Made by a program: the position numbers and the translations under genes
NCBI RefSeq assembly: GCF_043641665.1
Contig: NC_092186.1
Span: 823,501-887,500, forward strand
DNA from: Enoplosus armatus
Taxonomy: Eukaryota; Chordata; Actinopteri; Centrarchiformes; Enoplosidae
Direction of reading: 5' to 3'
DNA: 64,000 nt
Notes under the pieces: generated by a model
What the model was told of the DNA's origin: nothing
Databases searched by the model: none
Seen by the model: the letters and a program-made list of their open reading frames with translations, nothing else
Shown: positions 12,504 through 24,800 of the stretch, piece by piece
How the letters are laid out: each line of letters begins with the position of its first letter
Numbering within the stretch: position 1 is the first letter of the stretch

Positions 12504-12732
12504 CAGATGTGCTGCTTTCCCTCTGAATGCTGTTAATAACTGTAACGTCTTGTTAATAATGTGGAGCTTTGTGAAGGCGTCACTTTGGGCTCTGGGTCAT
12601 TGTGACCAAACAATCGATCCATTAATGGAGGAAATAATCAGCTGATTCATCCACAGTGAGCTAATAATCATTAGCTGATAGTTCAGAATGAGCTCCACCT
12701 CAACTCCAACAGCAACATCCTGCTTCACATTA
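12504..12732 (+). repeat. long direct repeat, copy A
   Basis: About 229 bp nearly identical to 35253-35478 in the same orientation; by eye about ten differences including one 3-bp indel. Contains 'aacaatcgatccattaatgg' and 'cagctgattcatccacagtg'. No coding potential was recognised. Confidence 0.9.
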
Positions 12733-12771
12733 ATGAGGAGGAATAATCCTCTAATGACAGAATCTATAACA

Positions 12772-13005
12772 GGAGGACAGACACAGGGGGACAGACACAG
12801 GAGGACAGACACAGGAGGACAGACACGGGGGACAGTCACAGGAGGACAGACACAGGAGGACAGTCACAGGGGGACAGTCACAGGGGGACAGTCACAGGGG
12901 GACAGACACGGGGGACAGTCACAGGGGGACAATCACAGGGGGAAAATCACAGGGGGACAGTCACAGGAGCACAGACACAGGGGGACAGACACAGGAGGAC
13001 ATCTG
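12772..13005. repeat. GGACAGACACAGG minisatellite
   Basis: Tandem units of 10-14 bp of the form GGACAGACACAGG(A/G) and GGACAGTCACAGGG. It lies between the two halves of a dispersed element. The open frame across it is a repeat artefact. Confidence 0.9.
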
Positions 13006-13011
13006 ACTGAT

Positions 13012-13135
13012 TATACTCAGACTTTTACTGAAGGTACATTGTACATGCAAGACCTTTACTGTGACAGAGTATTTGTACAGTGTAGCATTAGTACTTTTAC
13101 TGCAGTACAGGACCTGAATACTTCCTCCAGCGTTG
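13012..13135 (+). mobile_element. AGTACTT-rich element, right part
   Basis: 'agtatttgtacagtgtagca', 'ttagtacttttactgcagta' and 'gacctgaatacttcctccag' match the right end of the 22760 copy. Another right-end fragment lies at about 13965-14110. Confidence 0.55.
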
Positions 13136-13391
13136 CGTATGTGTACTTTAAACACTTGGATCATACAGCAGTGTGTCTGTGGGTCTACTGTGAGTCAGTG
13201 AGCCAGTTTTTCTGTAAAGTTGCTGATCAGGAAAAGCGCAGAATATTTGTTTGATACGAGTCCAAACTGTGAATCAACAGACATCAGACAGGAGGAGGGT
13301 GTAAAATGTTGAGATGCTCTTTTTAATTCCCAGACTGTGTTTCAGCTCTCTGCTGCCTCCTCACAGCTCCATGTGACCGAGGAGACACACA

Positions 13392-13478
<87 letters not shown>
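13392..13478. repeat. (CA)n microsatellite
   Basis: About 85 bp of nearly uninterrupted (AC)n between slc39a3 and sgta. Nothing coding was recognised in the flanks. Confidence 0.95.
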
Positions 13479-13479
<1 letters not shown>

Positions 13480-14185
13480 ATAAACAAGGTACTGGACAAA
13501 AACATTGTATTTAAAGTTACACTGTGTAGTTTTAAGAAGAAATTTAAATCTTCTGGTTTAAGCTGTTTAAGTTCTGGGATCCATGTTCCTATCAGAGCAT
13601 GACTTATTAGAATGAATCTGTGTTTGATATTAAAGTGTTACATCAAATCCTTCCTCCTAAAAACCACACAGAGCTGCAGGAAGTGGGCGTAGTTTTTGGT
13701 GACGTGGCTCCTGAATGACGGCGGGAGGCCTCTCGTTCTCTCGTGCAGGAATTATTCAGTGATGGAACAAAAAAAAAACAACAACTTCCTTTTAGTCCTT
13801 CAGGTTATAAATGATCCAAACGAGCTCTTCGCCTCCACACACAAACCTGTCCGACCTGAAACAGAGAGAGGAAACCAAAGATTAATCACCGCCAAAATAA
13901 AAGACCAAACAGCAGGGCTCTGTGAGGGCGCTGTGACTGACAGCTCCTCCACAGCTCAGAGGGAAACTTTTTACTGCACTGCATTTATTTGACAGCTATA
14001 GCTACGTTGCAGATTCAGATTATTAATACAAAATATAACAGAGTATTTCTACACTGTGGTATTACTACTTTTACTGAAGTAAAAGGTCGGAGTACTTCTC
14101 GATCTGAACGTTGGACACCAGACTTTGCCTCCTCTTTGTTCTTATTAAATATCGAAAAGAGATGAATCTGAAACGAACACCGTGA

Positions 14186-14260
14186 TCTGTGTGTGTGTCT
14201 GTCTGTGTGTCTGTGTGTCTGTCTGTGTGTCTGTCTGTGTGTCTGTCTGTGTGTCTGTGT

Positions 14261-14303
<43 letters not shown>

Positions 14304-14661
14304 TGTCTGTGTGTCTGTGTGTGTCTGTGTGTGTCTGTGTGTGTCTGTGTGTGTGTGTGTGTGTGTCTGTGTGTCTGTCTGTGTGTGTGTGTGTGTGTCT
14401 GTGTGTGTGTGTCTGTGTGTGTGTGTGTCTGTGTGTGTCTGTCTGTGTGTCTGTCTGTATGTCTGTCTGTGTGTCTGTGTCTGTGTGTGTCTGTCTGTCT
14501 GTGTGTCTGTGTGTCTGTCTGTGTGTCTGTGTCTGTGTGTCTGTGTCTGTGTCTGTCTGTGTGTGTCTGTCTGTCTGTGTCTGTCTGTCTGTGTCTGTGT
14601 GTCTGTGTGTGTGTGTGTGTGTGTGTCTGTGTCTGTGTGTCTGTGTCTGTGTCTGTGTGTG

Positions 14662-14712
<51 letters not shown>

Positions 14713-14842
14713 GTGTGTGTCTGTCTGTCTGTGTGTCTGTCTGTGTCTGTGTGTGTGTGTGTGTGTGTCTGTGTCTGTGTGTCTGTGTCTGTGTCTGTGT
14801 GTCTGTGTGTCTGTGTCTGTGTCTGTGTCTGTGTGTGTGTTT
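14186..14842. repeat. (GT)n(CTGT)n compound microsatellite, 3' of sgta
   Basis: About 650 bp of interleaved (GT)n and (CTGT)n. It starts 15 bp beyond the sgta stop codon on the minus strand, so if the 3'UTR is longer than that the mature mRNA would carry a long CACAGACAGA tract. The 220-320-residue Cys/Val/Ser or Thr/His/Asp-rich open frames here are artefacts. Confidence 0.95.
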
Positions 14843-14856
14843 ACTGTATCTGAGTG

Positions 14857-17800
14857 TCATGGCTGCTCTTCGTTTCCTGCGCTGGGCGTTCGGTTGCGGA
14901 TTTGACTCCTCAGCTGTTCGATGAGTTCTGGGTTCTGCTGCTGCATCTGCTGAGCAAACTGCTGACCTCTGCAACACAAACAGCAAAGAGCCCTTTAACG
15001 TCCAACTCTACCGACCAAACACATCTACGGTGATAATATCATCAAGCGGCACTCGGAGAGAAGCTCAAAATGAAATGAGAAGAGGTACGCACGCCTGGAT
15101 CAGTCCTGATAAATCTCCGGCTCCAGCAGGTCCAGTGGGTCCGGCGGGTCCAGCAGCTCCAGGTGCCGCCGCACTCCCTCCTCCTCCTCCTCCTCCTCCT
15201 CCTGCTGCTCCTCCTGCTCCTAGTCCTGCTCCTAGTCCTGCTCCTAGTCCTCCTCCTAGTCCTGCTCCTAGTCCTCCTCCTAGTCCTCCTCCTACACCTC
15301 CTCCTACACCACCTCCTACACCTCCTCCTCCCATCCCACCGTACGCTCCTGACATCATCCCCGACATCCTGCGAGGAGAGAGAGGAGACAGGAAGTTCAG
15401 CTCAACAAACCAGAGAGGAGGAAACACTAAAACACACTGACTGAGAAACTGAATCAACTTACAGCTGCTGGACCTGAGGATTGTTCATCAGAGACGACGC
15501 CTGCAGAGAGACGGACGCACAGAAACTCAATGAACTCTGTTCATTCAAACTGAACCACAAACCACAAACCTTCAGTCACAGCCTCTGAGCTGCCGGCTGC
15601 TGGTGCAGTAAACTGCACTGAGGTACTGAAAGATTTTTTAGAATGTTTATTGTTTGTTTTATTGATTACTATAATTGTATTAATATACGCGCTGTATCTG
15701 TATAATGACATAAGCAGCGTGATTATGATGATCTGCCTCCGATTAGTGATGTTGTTAGCTAGCTAGTTTGCTAATCGCTGCACTGACTTGGAGGTAAATG
15801 ATCCCATTTGGACGCATTTGTTGTGAGCTAGTTAATGTTAGCAGCGAACGGCTGGTGAACGTTCAACTCCATGACAGCAAACGCATCGGGTGCCATGTTT
15901 GTTTACATTCCCTTTCTTGGACGTCGGTCTTTAGCACCCCCTTCCTGATGACATCACGCACACCGTGAAAGACTGCGCGCTACGATTGGTCAGGGGCCGA
16001 CGTGTCTGTCATGTGTCTCGGCCGACGTTATGACTGTACGATGATCTGACGCAGTGAGTCAAAGAGTTCTCACCAAGATACGAAGTGAACAGGATGTTAC
16101 TTGTTGTCCTGGGTTCACACTGGCAGCAAAAATAATACGATAATATCGTTTTACACAGAGTTCAATCATTATCAACCACAGCTATAAAGACAAGAACACA
16201 GCTGTCGCTGCTGAAGACACTTTCAGTGACAGCAGATGATGAAGATGAAGGATTGACATCTCACCATGTTCATGAAGCCGGGGTTACTGAGCAGACCGGC
16301 CAGATCTACTCCCCCCATCCCTGCTGTCTGAGAGAGAGAGAGAGAGAGACAGGTAAGTCCACTACCATCACTATCACTGGTTCCACTGGATCTCTCCTGT
16401 TCTTACTGGACTGGATGTTTCCATCTTCTCCTCAGCGATCTTCAGGTTGGTCTTGTAGGTGTCGTTGTCGGGGTCGAGCTCCAGAGCTTTCTTATAGTAA
16501 CTGGCTGCTTCTGTGTGTTTGTTGAGGCTGGCCAGAGCCAAACTGAAACACCACAAACAGAGGACAGCGAACACGTCAGGGCTCGAGTCAGGAACATTAA
16601 CTGACCTTTAATACTTCTGCTTGTGTTGCTGCAGCCGAACCACCACAGAGAGAGCGAGGCGTTTCCTACCCCATCCTCCCGTAGGCTTTGCTGTAGTTTG
16701 GGTCGATGCTGATGGCCTGCTCACAGTCCTGCACTGCTCCTGCGTAGTTCCCCAGTTTACTGTACGCCGCAGCCCTGCACACACAAAGACACCACATCAA
16801 CTCATCAGCTGTACCCGCTTACCCTTTGGAGGGTGGTGTTGGGGCTGGAGCTGATCCCAGCTGACATCAGCATGTGACCTGTAAGAATATAGAGGAGCAA
16901 AGACTTGGAAAGACAACATTGCAATCAGACCAAATCTGGAGGTGTAAATGTGGTGATCGGCTCCCTTTTTAAAATTCTCCTTCAGTCTTCTTCCTCCTGA
17001 CGGAGGCCAGTGTGAGTTGACTTGAACCGTCTTATCCAGCTGTATTCACCCCTTTACAGGTGCAACACGCAGCAGCTGGACCGAGCTACAGTGGAACCTG
17101 ATCGCTGCGGGGGACGATGCTGTTCATGAGACAGACAGTTGGGGGCTCCGCTGGCTGGCTGAGATTCATATGTTCTGGTCTTTGACTGAATTTAGTATTA
17201 ATGACTTTGTGGAAATTAGCTAGTAGCTAACTCTGGTTCAATACAGCTCTTCTTCTGTATGAGATCAATGTTCTTTGTATGTGGTCCCTGACTATGAATG
17301 TAATAAACTAAACTAATACTGAAGCGTGTTGTATTATTCCTTTGTCTATTCCAGACTAAAGCTGGTTTGCTTCATGAAGGCTCGGCGCTCCAACACGTTG
17401 GATTCAGATGATGCTGGACATTCAGAACGAGGCTGGAAGTGAAAGGCCGAATGGACGAGACATGTTGACATGTTAGTGAGGACACTGATGTTGTCTGACA
17501 AACAAGCAGCGTCTGGACCATCGTGTGTGTGTGTTACAGAACAGAGCTATATGTCAACATGTGTGTGACATCTGGAGTCGCCCAATTCATTCTTGAAGTA
17601 TGCCTAAAAACCTCTTTAGAGGTCACAGTGACCTTTGACCTTTGAGTCCAAAGTGGTCACAGTCTCTGCTTCTGTTCCTGAGTCATGTTGTTGAATAATG
17701 GACATTATGAGGTCACAGTGAAGTTAACCACCGTTAAGTTTGACCATCAAATCAGTTCATCCTTCAGTCATATTTGAGCCAAATTTGAAGAAATTCCTTC

Positions 17801-19701
17801 AAGTGGTCACGTTCACGAGGATGTGACGGACTGTCGCCAGTGCGGAGGCAGAACACTTTGATCTAAATGGTTAAAGTGATGAAGGCGTCCCCGCGGCACA
17901 CTGACCTGTTGCAGTAATAGACGGCGTTCTGAGGGTTGATGGTGATGGCCTTCGAATAAAACTCCACAGCAGCAGAGAAGTTCTCCACCTTCATTTGGTC
18001 GTTTCCTGCAGTCGAGACAAAACACGCGACGTTATTACTGACAAATAAAGTTTAGAAAAGAAACCAGCAGCCAAAAATACTGTGAAGCAGTATTCATCAT
18101 CGTCTTACCGTCAGTTTTTAGTGTCTCGGCCTCAGCTCTCTGGTCCTCAGTGAGGGAGTTTTGGGTGGAGTTGTTGTTGACCTGCGACTCAACTGGATGC
18201 TGCCACACACACACAAACACTGTAAGTCAGACGCTTCCTGGAAAATGCGTCACAAAAACACCTCCAACAAGAACGACAGCTGTCCGGATTTCATCCTTAA
18301 AACAGGCTGTCTACCTTGGCGGTAGCTGAGGCGAAGATCTCCGGTAACGTCATGGGGACGGCGAGGGTCTGGTCGTCAGTCGAAACTTCAAACGCCGTCT
18401 CCAAACACTGAACAGCGACTGCAGAACAACAAGCTCACTTTAAAGACGGAGGAAACTACGACGGGTCCAACAAGAGACAAGTCAGAGTCATTTCTCAAAC
18501 AACAAATATCACGATAACAACCATCTTACATCTCATATCTGGGTTTGTTTGAAGAAGCAGAATCTAGGGGTGGGCAGCTGGGACAAAATTCCTATCAGTT
18601 AGGGATGTCCCGCTCATGTTTTTTTGGCCATGATCACGATCAGAGTCCTTTAATATTGAGTCGGATACTTATATTAGTTTCTACACAGCTGTAGACACAA
18701 ATCTGATCCAAATCCTGATTCAAAACTATTAAGATGATCCAGCTAATTATTAATCTTATGTGAATGAAAGTTTAACTGACTTTAACTCTTGAAACTGACG
18801 TGAGATCAGCTGATGGTTTTATTGACAATGTCTCACTCTGTAACACCACTGCACAATCAGAGTGTTTCTGTAGTTCAACAACTCAAACAGAGTGGAGCTT
18901 CTTCCCTCACAGAGGATCTTTGGTCGAGTTCACACACACACAAACAGACAAGTTTACTTTTGTTCTGAAGTAACATCAATTAGTGACAGCTGATCTGAGC
19001 CGGCTGAACTCTTCAGGACAACAATTAATCAGAATCAGAATCAGAAATACTTTATTGATCCCGGGGGGGAAAGCTAAAGATCAACTCTCACTAACATGAA
19101 CACCTCGTCATGAACAGGTGACATACGTTTGTGCAGTGAAGAGAGTTTAATGAATGTGACTCTGTACAAACAAACCTCACAGGACAAAGTCAGAGAGCTT
19201 TGAGAGAAGAATAGAAAAATGTTTTTGATTGATTTCCTTATCATCTGTTCCTTTGGTTGACCACAATCCTGTAACTTTTAAGAAAAAATGAATTATTTAA
19301 AAGATCTTATTCTGACAGATTTCAGTAAGATTTAACTTGATGACTCGTTTATGCAAATATGTACTAAAACCATCACATAGACTTGATGTCTCGAAGGGCT
19401 GATATCAAAGGGCACAGATGATAGAAGTTACTGTTAATGAATCTACCATACAGGTCACAAAGATGGTCTATTAACCCAAACGTGACCCAACAACAGGCTC
19501 AGCAGCTGTGATGTGACTGACTCCTCAGGCTGATCCAATACACATCCTGCTGTTTTTAGTTCAGTATCTGTCCCGTTTCCTGTGGTATGAGGAGGACTCA
19601 CCCTCCAGACTCTCCTGGGCCCCTGAGGTCAGATTCCCTGAGTGGAGCTGATCATGGAGGAACTGGATGATGGAGAAGGCGAGACGCTTGTTGTCTGTCA
19701 T
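14857..19701 (-). CDS. sgta: small glutamine-rich TPR-containing protein alpha (SGTA)
   Basis: Cytosolic co-chaperone that hands tail-anchored and mislocalised membrane proteins between Hsp70 and the BAG6/GET machinery. Ten coding exons: 19701-19602, 18418-18315, 18199-18109, 18005-17906, 16774-16670, 16542-16407, 16327-16265, 15500-15463, 15368-15093 and 14968-14857. They total 1125 nt (374 residues) with phases agreeing at every junction. The N-terminal dimerisation/GET-binding domain starts [19 protein letters not shown]. Three TPRs span about residues 91-207 ([60 protein letters not shown]). The C-terminal NNP and Gln-rich parts follow ([20 protein letters not shown]). The protein is about 60 residues longer than human SGTA because exon 9 encodes a long Gly/Ala-rich stretch. 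Exon 7 uses the acceptor after (CT)n at 16328; the nearby CAG at 16320 would break the frame. thop1 lies head to head on the other strand. Confidence 0.95.
15129..15340 (-). repeat. sgta: in-frame Gly/Ala-rich low-complexity segment of sgta
   Basis: Within sgta exon 9, GGAGGA/GGAGCA/GGTGTA-type units encode repeats such as [20 protein letters not shown], then nine Gly in a row and a collagen-like [10 protein letters not shown]. Human SGTA has only a short loop between MSGMISGG and LIQAGQQF. The frame is open throughout and ends at a proper donor. Confidence 0.9.
17555..17830. repeat. dispersed repeat carrying nuclear-receptor half-sites
   Basis: The text 'gaggtcacagtgacctttga', 'atcagttcatccttcagtca' and 'ccaaatttgaagaaattcct' resembles a very common teleost dispersed repeat recalled from general knowledge. 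It lies in sgta intron sequence just 3' of the exon ending at 17906. The family name is not asserted. Confidence 0.55.
17620..17641. promoter_or_regulatory. consensus estrogen response element overlapping a DR1
   Basis: 17620-17634 reads AGGTCACAGTGACCT, an exact AGGTCA-n3-TGACCT inverted repeat. 17629-17641 reads TGACCTTTGACCT, which on the minus strand is a direct repeat of AGGTCA with one-base spacing, the class used by RXR heterodimers and HNF4. It sits inside a dispersed repeat in an sgta intron, so activity is unproven. Confidence 0.5.
18560..19072. repeat. dispersed-repeat fragments in an sgta intron
   Basis: 'taggggtgggcagctgggac' and 'ttagggatgtcccgctcatg' near 18565-18625 look like starts of two abundant teleost DNA-element families. 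'cagaatcagaaatactttat' followed by 'tgatccc' at about 19028-19062 looks like the 3' tail of a non-LTR retroelement. Assignments rest on recollection of typical motifs and are tentative. Confidence 0.4.
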
Positions 19702-21685
19702 GGTGACGGAGGATCAGACCTCTCTGTGGTCACTGAGGGAGAGGGACCCTGCAGGTGACAGCAGAGAAAGTCAGCTAGCTAGCCAAGTTGTTATCATGTC
19801 ATTGAATGTTATACAGATGAAAAACACATCATTACTTCTGTTACTTACAAACTGTCACATTAGATACAACCTCCTTCCCACCACAGTGTCGCGGACAGAA
19901 GCACACTGTTATTACACTCAGTGTAGCCACCCCCTTTAGCATTAGCTTGTAGAACATTCTAGCAACTCATGCTAAGTTTAACTCGACATGACTGTCTCAG
20001 TAATGCTAACAGCTGCAAGCTAACACTTGCCATCTTGGTATATGAATCATGATCAAACAAGCTAGCGGCAACAACTGATAGTCAGCAGACAATCAGCTAG
20101 CTGTGGGTCAAAGCTAGCTTAAGTGACGTTTTAACCACCACTGGTCATTCTGATGAGGTCACTTTGAACTTTAAATCATTTTCCATGGACAAGTTAGCTG
20201 ATTACTTAGCCTGCTAGCAACTGCTAGCATGCCAAGAACAAGACACGGTGTACGCTTGGCTTACGTTAGGTTCACTTTTGCGTACCGTAACTTGTAAAAT
20301 AAGTTAATACGAGTGAGTTGTGGTTGGACGCTGCCTTGCTCATCGGCAGCAGCAAGGAAGCGTTAGACCGAGATTGAGTTGCATGGGTGAAACTCCTAAC
20401 GCTATATGTTTTATGAAAAAGTCGGTATATAGTTGACTCATCGGGCAGCAGCTCATCTCAACAGAATGTCACTTAAACAACGAATTTCTCATTTACGCCA
20501 ATCGCTACCTACTGCCCGCTACTGTTCTTTATATCCCGGGAGGGACAGAGTGTGTTAACATTGGGCGAACCCGCTACTAAAAGCTGTAATTGTATTAATG
20601 TAGAGGTTACTTGGGGTATGTTAAGTAAGCCGAATTGAAGAGTGGTTGTTGTCAGTTGATCACAAGTCTTAACTTTCGTTCTATCCGGAGTACAATTTTA
20701 CTCAGAAGCAAGGTCATGTTGTATTGCCAGAGTTTTGAAAGGGGCTTGGCGTGACGTGTTCTCCATTCCATAACGGCACGATGCTAACGGCTATCTAGCT
20801 AGCTGATCACATCCCGTTGACTGCAACGGTGTTGTCGTATATATGAAACTGTCATGCTGCCAAATTCAACATGATAACACAGTAGTGTGTTTTTCCTACC
20901 AGCTGTCTCTGTATGTCAGGTGTAGATTAGCCCGGTAACGGATAGTTGACGTTAGCTCCGCTCCTTCGAGTAATCGTAGCCGTCACTCAGATAGCCAATT
21001 AGCTTGTCGCGGAGTTATGTCGTCATGCATAGGCGCCGGTGTGGTGTGGTTGGTGTCAAGTTATCAGTAACAACTGGAATATACCGGAAGATTGGCAAAT
21101 TTGCCTTCAGAATAAAACACTTGCGAAGCTTTTTTTTTTTAGTCTTATACATGTAAGATAAGACGAGATAAGACTTACGGCACAAGGATAGAATTTTTCT
21201 TCACCATAAATCATACTAGAATGCTATATTTTAAATAAGTAGAGCATGGGAAACAGTGGTAGAAAAAAACATGAAAGAAATCGAAATTGAAAAGCTTGAA
21301 TTAAAAACCAGCAAATGTCAGTGGAGAAATGTCACAGGTATGTTTGAGGTAATTTAGAAATAGTGTCTCCATTACAGAGTTTGTCCATCAGAGAGCACTG
21401 ACAAGTTGATTTTTACAGTGTAAAATGTTCCACTCACTACATATCTTGGTCATTATTTTATAATAACCAATTAATGAAAAAACACTAACAGATTTTTTTC
21501 AACTGTCAAATACCAATATCAGCCTCAAAAATCAAGTATTTCTTTGGTTGTAATATGTATAGTATAAATGTGATATAAATGTAATACATACACATACTAC
21601 ATATAGAAAAGCGTGAAATGCATTTTAATATGTAGAATAAGTGAAATGAAATATGAATTCTTATCAAAAAATGTTCAGGATAGTG

Positions 21686-21723
<38 letters not shown>

Positions 21724-21886
21724 TTGGTCAGTTTTGCTGAAAAAAAAAGGTTAGGGTTAGGGTTTTACTTTGAAATGTTTTCCCGGAAGTGTAGTTTTTC
21801 TTTTGTAGCTGCTTTAATCCTCCTCCACAGAGGTTCCTGACAGTTAACCACACGGACCTAACGAACCTTCATTCAATATCTGAACC
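19702..21886. other. shared upstream region of sgta and thop1
   Basis: About 2.2 kb between two divergent start codons. A likely sgta 5'UTR acceptor lies on the minus strand just upstream of the ATG (tctccctcag, near 19734), so sgta should have a leader exon somewhere to the right. A CpG-richer stretch at about 20880-21060 is the best candidate for its promoter. A (TA)n run (21690-21716) and a 16-bp GGTTAGGG-type telomere-like motif (21749-21764) lie close to thop1. No coding exon is supported. Confidence 0.5.
21783..21791 (+). promoter_or_regulatory. ETS/GABP-type site upstream of thop1
   Basis: CCGGAAGTG, the canonical ETS (GABPA) motif, about 100 bp upstream of the thop1 ATG. Such sites are typical of TATA-less housekeeping promoters. 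No TATA box was seen, and the transcription start is inferred to be nearby. Confidence 0.45.
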
Positions 21887-24800
21887 ATGGGGCCGACAGG
21901 TGAGTAATATTCTGATGTTTTTAATGAAACTGAATCATTTTAATGTGGCCGCCATGTTTCCTCTCTGACTGTCTCTGTGATCATTTAGAGTTAATTAGCT
22001 TTGATCACTGAGACTGTTTTAGCTAACGAAAGTCTTAGCGCTAACGTTAGCTAGTTTAGCTGCTGCGCTGTAGAGTAGCGTTACTACTTGAGCCAATTAA
22101 TTAAATTTCCCCAGAACTATATTTTTACGTTAGCTGTCGGTTGAGTATATACAAGGCAAGAGAAAGACGGTGTGTTATAATGGTGTCTTCTCGTTTCTCC
22201 GCAGTTCTGCCTTGATTCTCTCCTGTTTTATGTAGCATGTTCAGTGTTAGCTAGCTCACTGTGCTTATTCACGGAGCTAACTAAGTGTTGAGCAATGTGT
22301 TGTTCCTGAATGGAGAAACTGCTATTCCAGGTGACACCATGGATTACAGATGGATTACCAATCTCCCGACGTTTCTGTCATACATATATGAAAGAAGTGC
22401 GCCAAACTCTATTATGAATATGTCAATTTAAAGTCAACGCTGCTTGCTGCCAAATACATTACCTCGTTAAACAGAACTAAATACCTTTTCTAAAAGGTCA
22501 CATTCTGCTTATGAATTTGGCAGATTTCTGCTGATCCACCAAACCACATTTATCACTTTTCATACAATCTAAATATAATGCATCAATTCTTCAAACTGTT
22601 GTGGAGTGCAGTAAAAATACTTCATGTAGTTATATATATTTTGGTTTTGTCCGCTGTCGAATACATTTTGGAAGAAAATAGTTATAGAAATTGACATGTA
22701 CATCAAAGAAGATGGTGTCATCATCAAAAACAAATATAGATGCCTGTACCTTATTCTGACAGCGGTGGAAAGTAACATTTACTCAAATGCTGTACTTAAG
22801 TACAATTTTGAGGTACTTGAGTATTTTTATGCTACATTATACTTCTGTTTCACTACCTTTATCTGACAGTTGAGACACATGATCAACTTCTGACGCATCA
22901 TAGATTAAAGTAGCCAAAACTATATGAAATTAAAAGAAGTCTAACCTCAACCAGCTGTGACATTAACATGCTACTTATGTGTTAATGTATCGGTAATAAT
23001 ATTCCAATAGTATAAAATATATTGTAATGAAACAATCTGCCCTACAAGTATTTAAGTACTTACTTTTTTATACTTTCAGTACATTTCACTGATACTACTT
23101 CAGTATTGAATGCAGGACAGTAACGGAGTATTTTTACGCCGTGGTATTGCTACTTTTTATGAATGCTTCTTCCACCACTGACCTGTCTTGTTGTCCCATC
23201 TTTAATTGTCATTTCCTGTCCTTTTAATGTCCCGTTTTGTCTCGTCCTGCTTCTTGTTGTCCCAGGTGAGGTGGTGTTTGGCAGCCCGGTGCCGGTCTGC
23301 TCTGACAACCGGCTGCGTTGGGACCTGAACCCCGAGCAGATCCAGCAGCTCTCTGACGAGCTCATCGGCAACACCAAGAAGGTGTACGACCGCGTCGGAG
23401 CGCTGGACCTCGACAGCGTCACCTTCGAGAACACGGTGAAGGCCCTCGCTGACGTGGAGGTCGAGTACACCGGTCAGTATCCACCAATCAACAGCGTGTC
23501 TCTGCGTCCTGTGAAGCTGCTGAGAGCTCATATGTTCTGAGGATATTCATCTGTAAGTCTGTCCTGCACAGTACGTCATATAAAACAGACGTCATTCAGA
23601 GTCCGTATAGTGTCAGAGACAGGACACCAACTCATACCTGTTATACATATTTCCATTTTTGTAATGAACCTTTGAACCTTGTATGTTATTTCAAAGTAAT
23701 AAGTCATTACATGAATTTACAACAACACTCTCCCTGTGCAGTGAAAGGTAACTGTATTTCTTGGACTCATTCATCAACAAGATCTCTATTTTAAAAAATG
23801 TACACTACAAGTTGTCTTTAAAACCATTAAGCACAACTTGTGTACATGATGTTAAATTTCTGCCGATCATTCCAACAGGTTTAGTTTAGCTTTCAATGGA
23901 TTTCCAGTTTTACTTTATGAAACATGTAAAACTTGTAGCAGAGACAGAATCCATCACAGTCGATGTTCACTGAAGTTTAGTTTTTGTAAAAGTTACGCTG
24001 CTGTAATGTGACAGTGCAGTTAAGAGCAGGGACTGGTTTGAAAACTGCTCTTGGCGGTGTGTTCAAGGGAACTCTGATTTCATAATCTGCTGCTGACGAA
24101 CACGACATGGTTAAACTAAGTGGTAGGAGATCCACAATAAGCAGACATAGAGGCTGTAATATGTTGCAGCAGAGTGTTCTTGAACGCACGACCAAGAGTT
24201 TTACAAATAAATGTCTGTGACTGAAAACTTCAAACTGACAATAATCCAACGACTTAACCTCCTAAGACCCAAGCTCTGTCTTAATTTCTCTTTGCTATTT
24301 GGGCTTATTGGGGCCTGATAAGTATAAAAACTAAGCATCATCTGTTGACATGATGTAGTTCCGCATACGGGGACAATTTTGAATTTCCATATAAGCAGAA
24401 TTAAGTATATGGTATAACCCAAAATGTGATGTCCACGCATGTGGAAGCCAGGTCTTAGGAGGTTAAAGTGGTTCAAAGAAGAAGACATATTTGTCACAGA
24501 GGAAGTTGTATCAGCCTGTGACACATACACACACAATACATTCGCTGCTGCTTTGAGTCTGAACATGAAGAAACATATAAAATATCACCAGACTTCATCT
24601 TTATACCTGCAACAACAGCGTCACAGGCGAGCACAGAGGTTTTTAGGATTCATATGTACCCTCCAGATATTTCTGCAGTTTGTACAGTTGACGGATGACA
24701 AACCTGAATGTAAAGAGGTCGAACACAGCACGAACCTGACCGCACGCTCAGGTTGGTTGTCCTTTGTGAGCTTCGCAGTAAAGCTCTGAGTCAGCAGAAT

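Noticed and set aside
14182..14986. Long open frames (220-320 codons) of Cys/Val/Ser or Thr/His/Asp
   Set aside because: They are translations of the (GT)n(CTGT)n repeat in six frames. The real gene here is the sgta last exon ending at 14857.
15030..15440. Proline-rich plus-strand frame ([13 protein letters not shown] type)
   Set aside because: Antisense of the Gly/Ala-rich sgta exon 9; the minus-strand reading has correct splice sites and family matches on both sides.
16320..16327. Alternative sgta exon 7 acceptor (CAG at 16321-16323)
   Set aside because: Using it shifts the frame to an early TAG; the acceptor seven bases upstream after (CT)n keeps the frame and gives the expected residues.
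21749..21764. Telomere-like GGTTAGGGTTAGGG motif
   Set aside because: Fewer than three TTAGGG units; too short to claim an interstitial telomere or fusion point.
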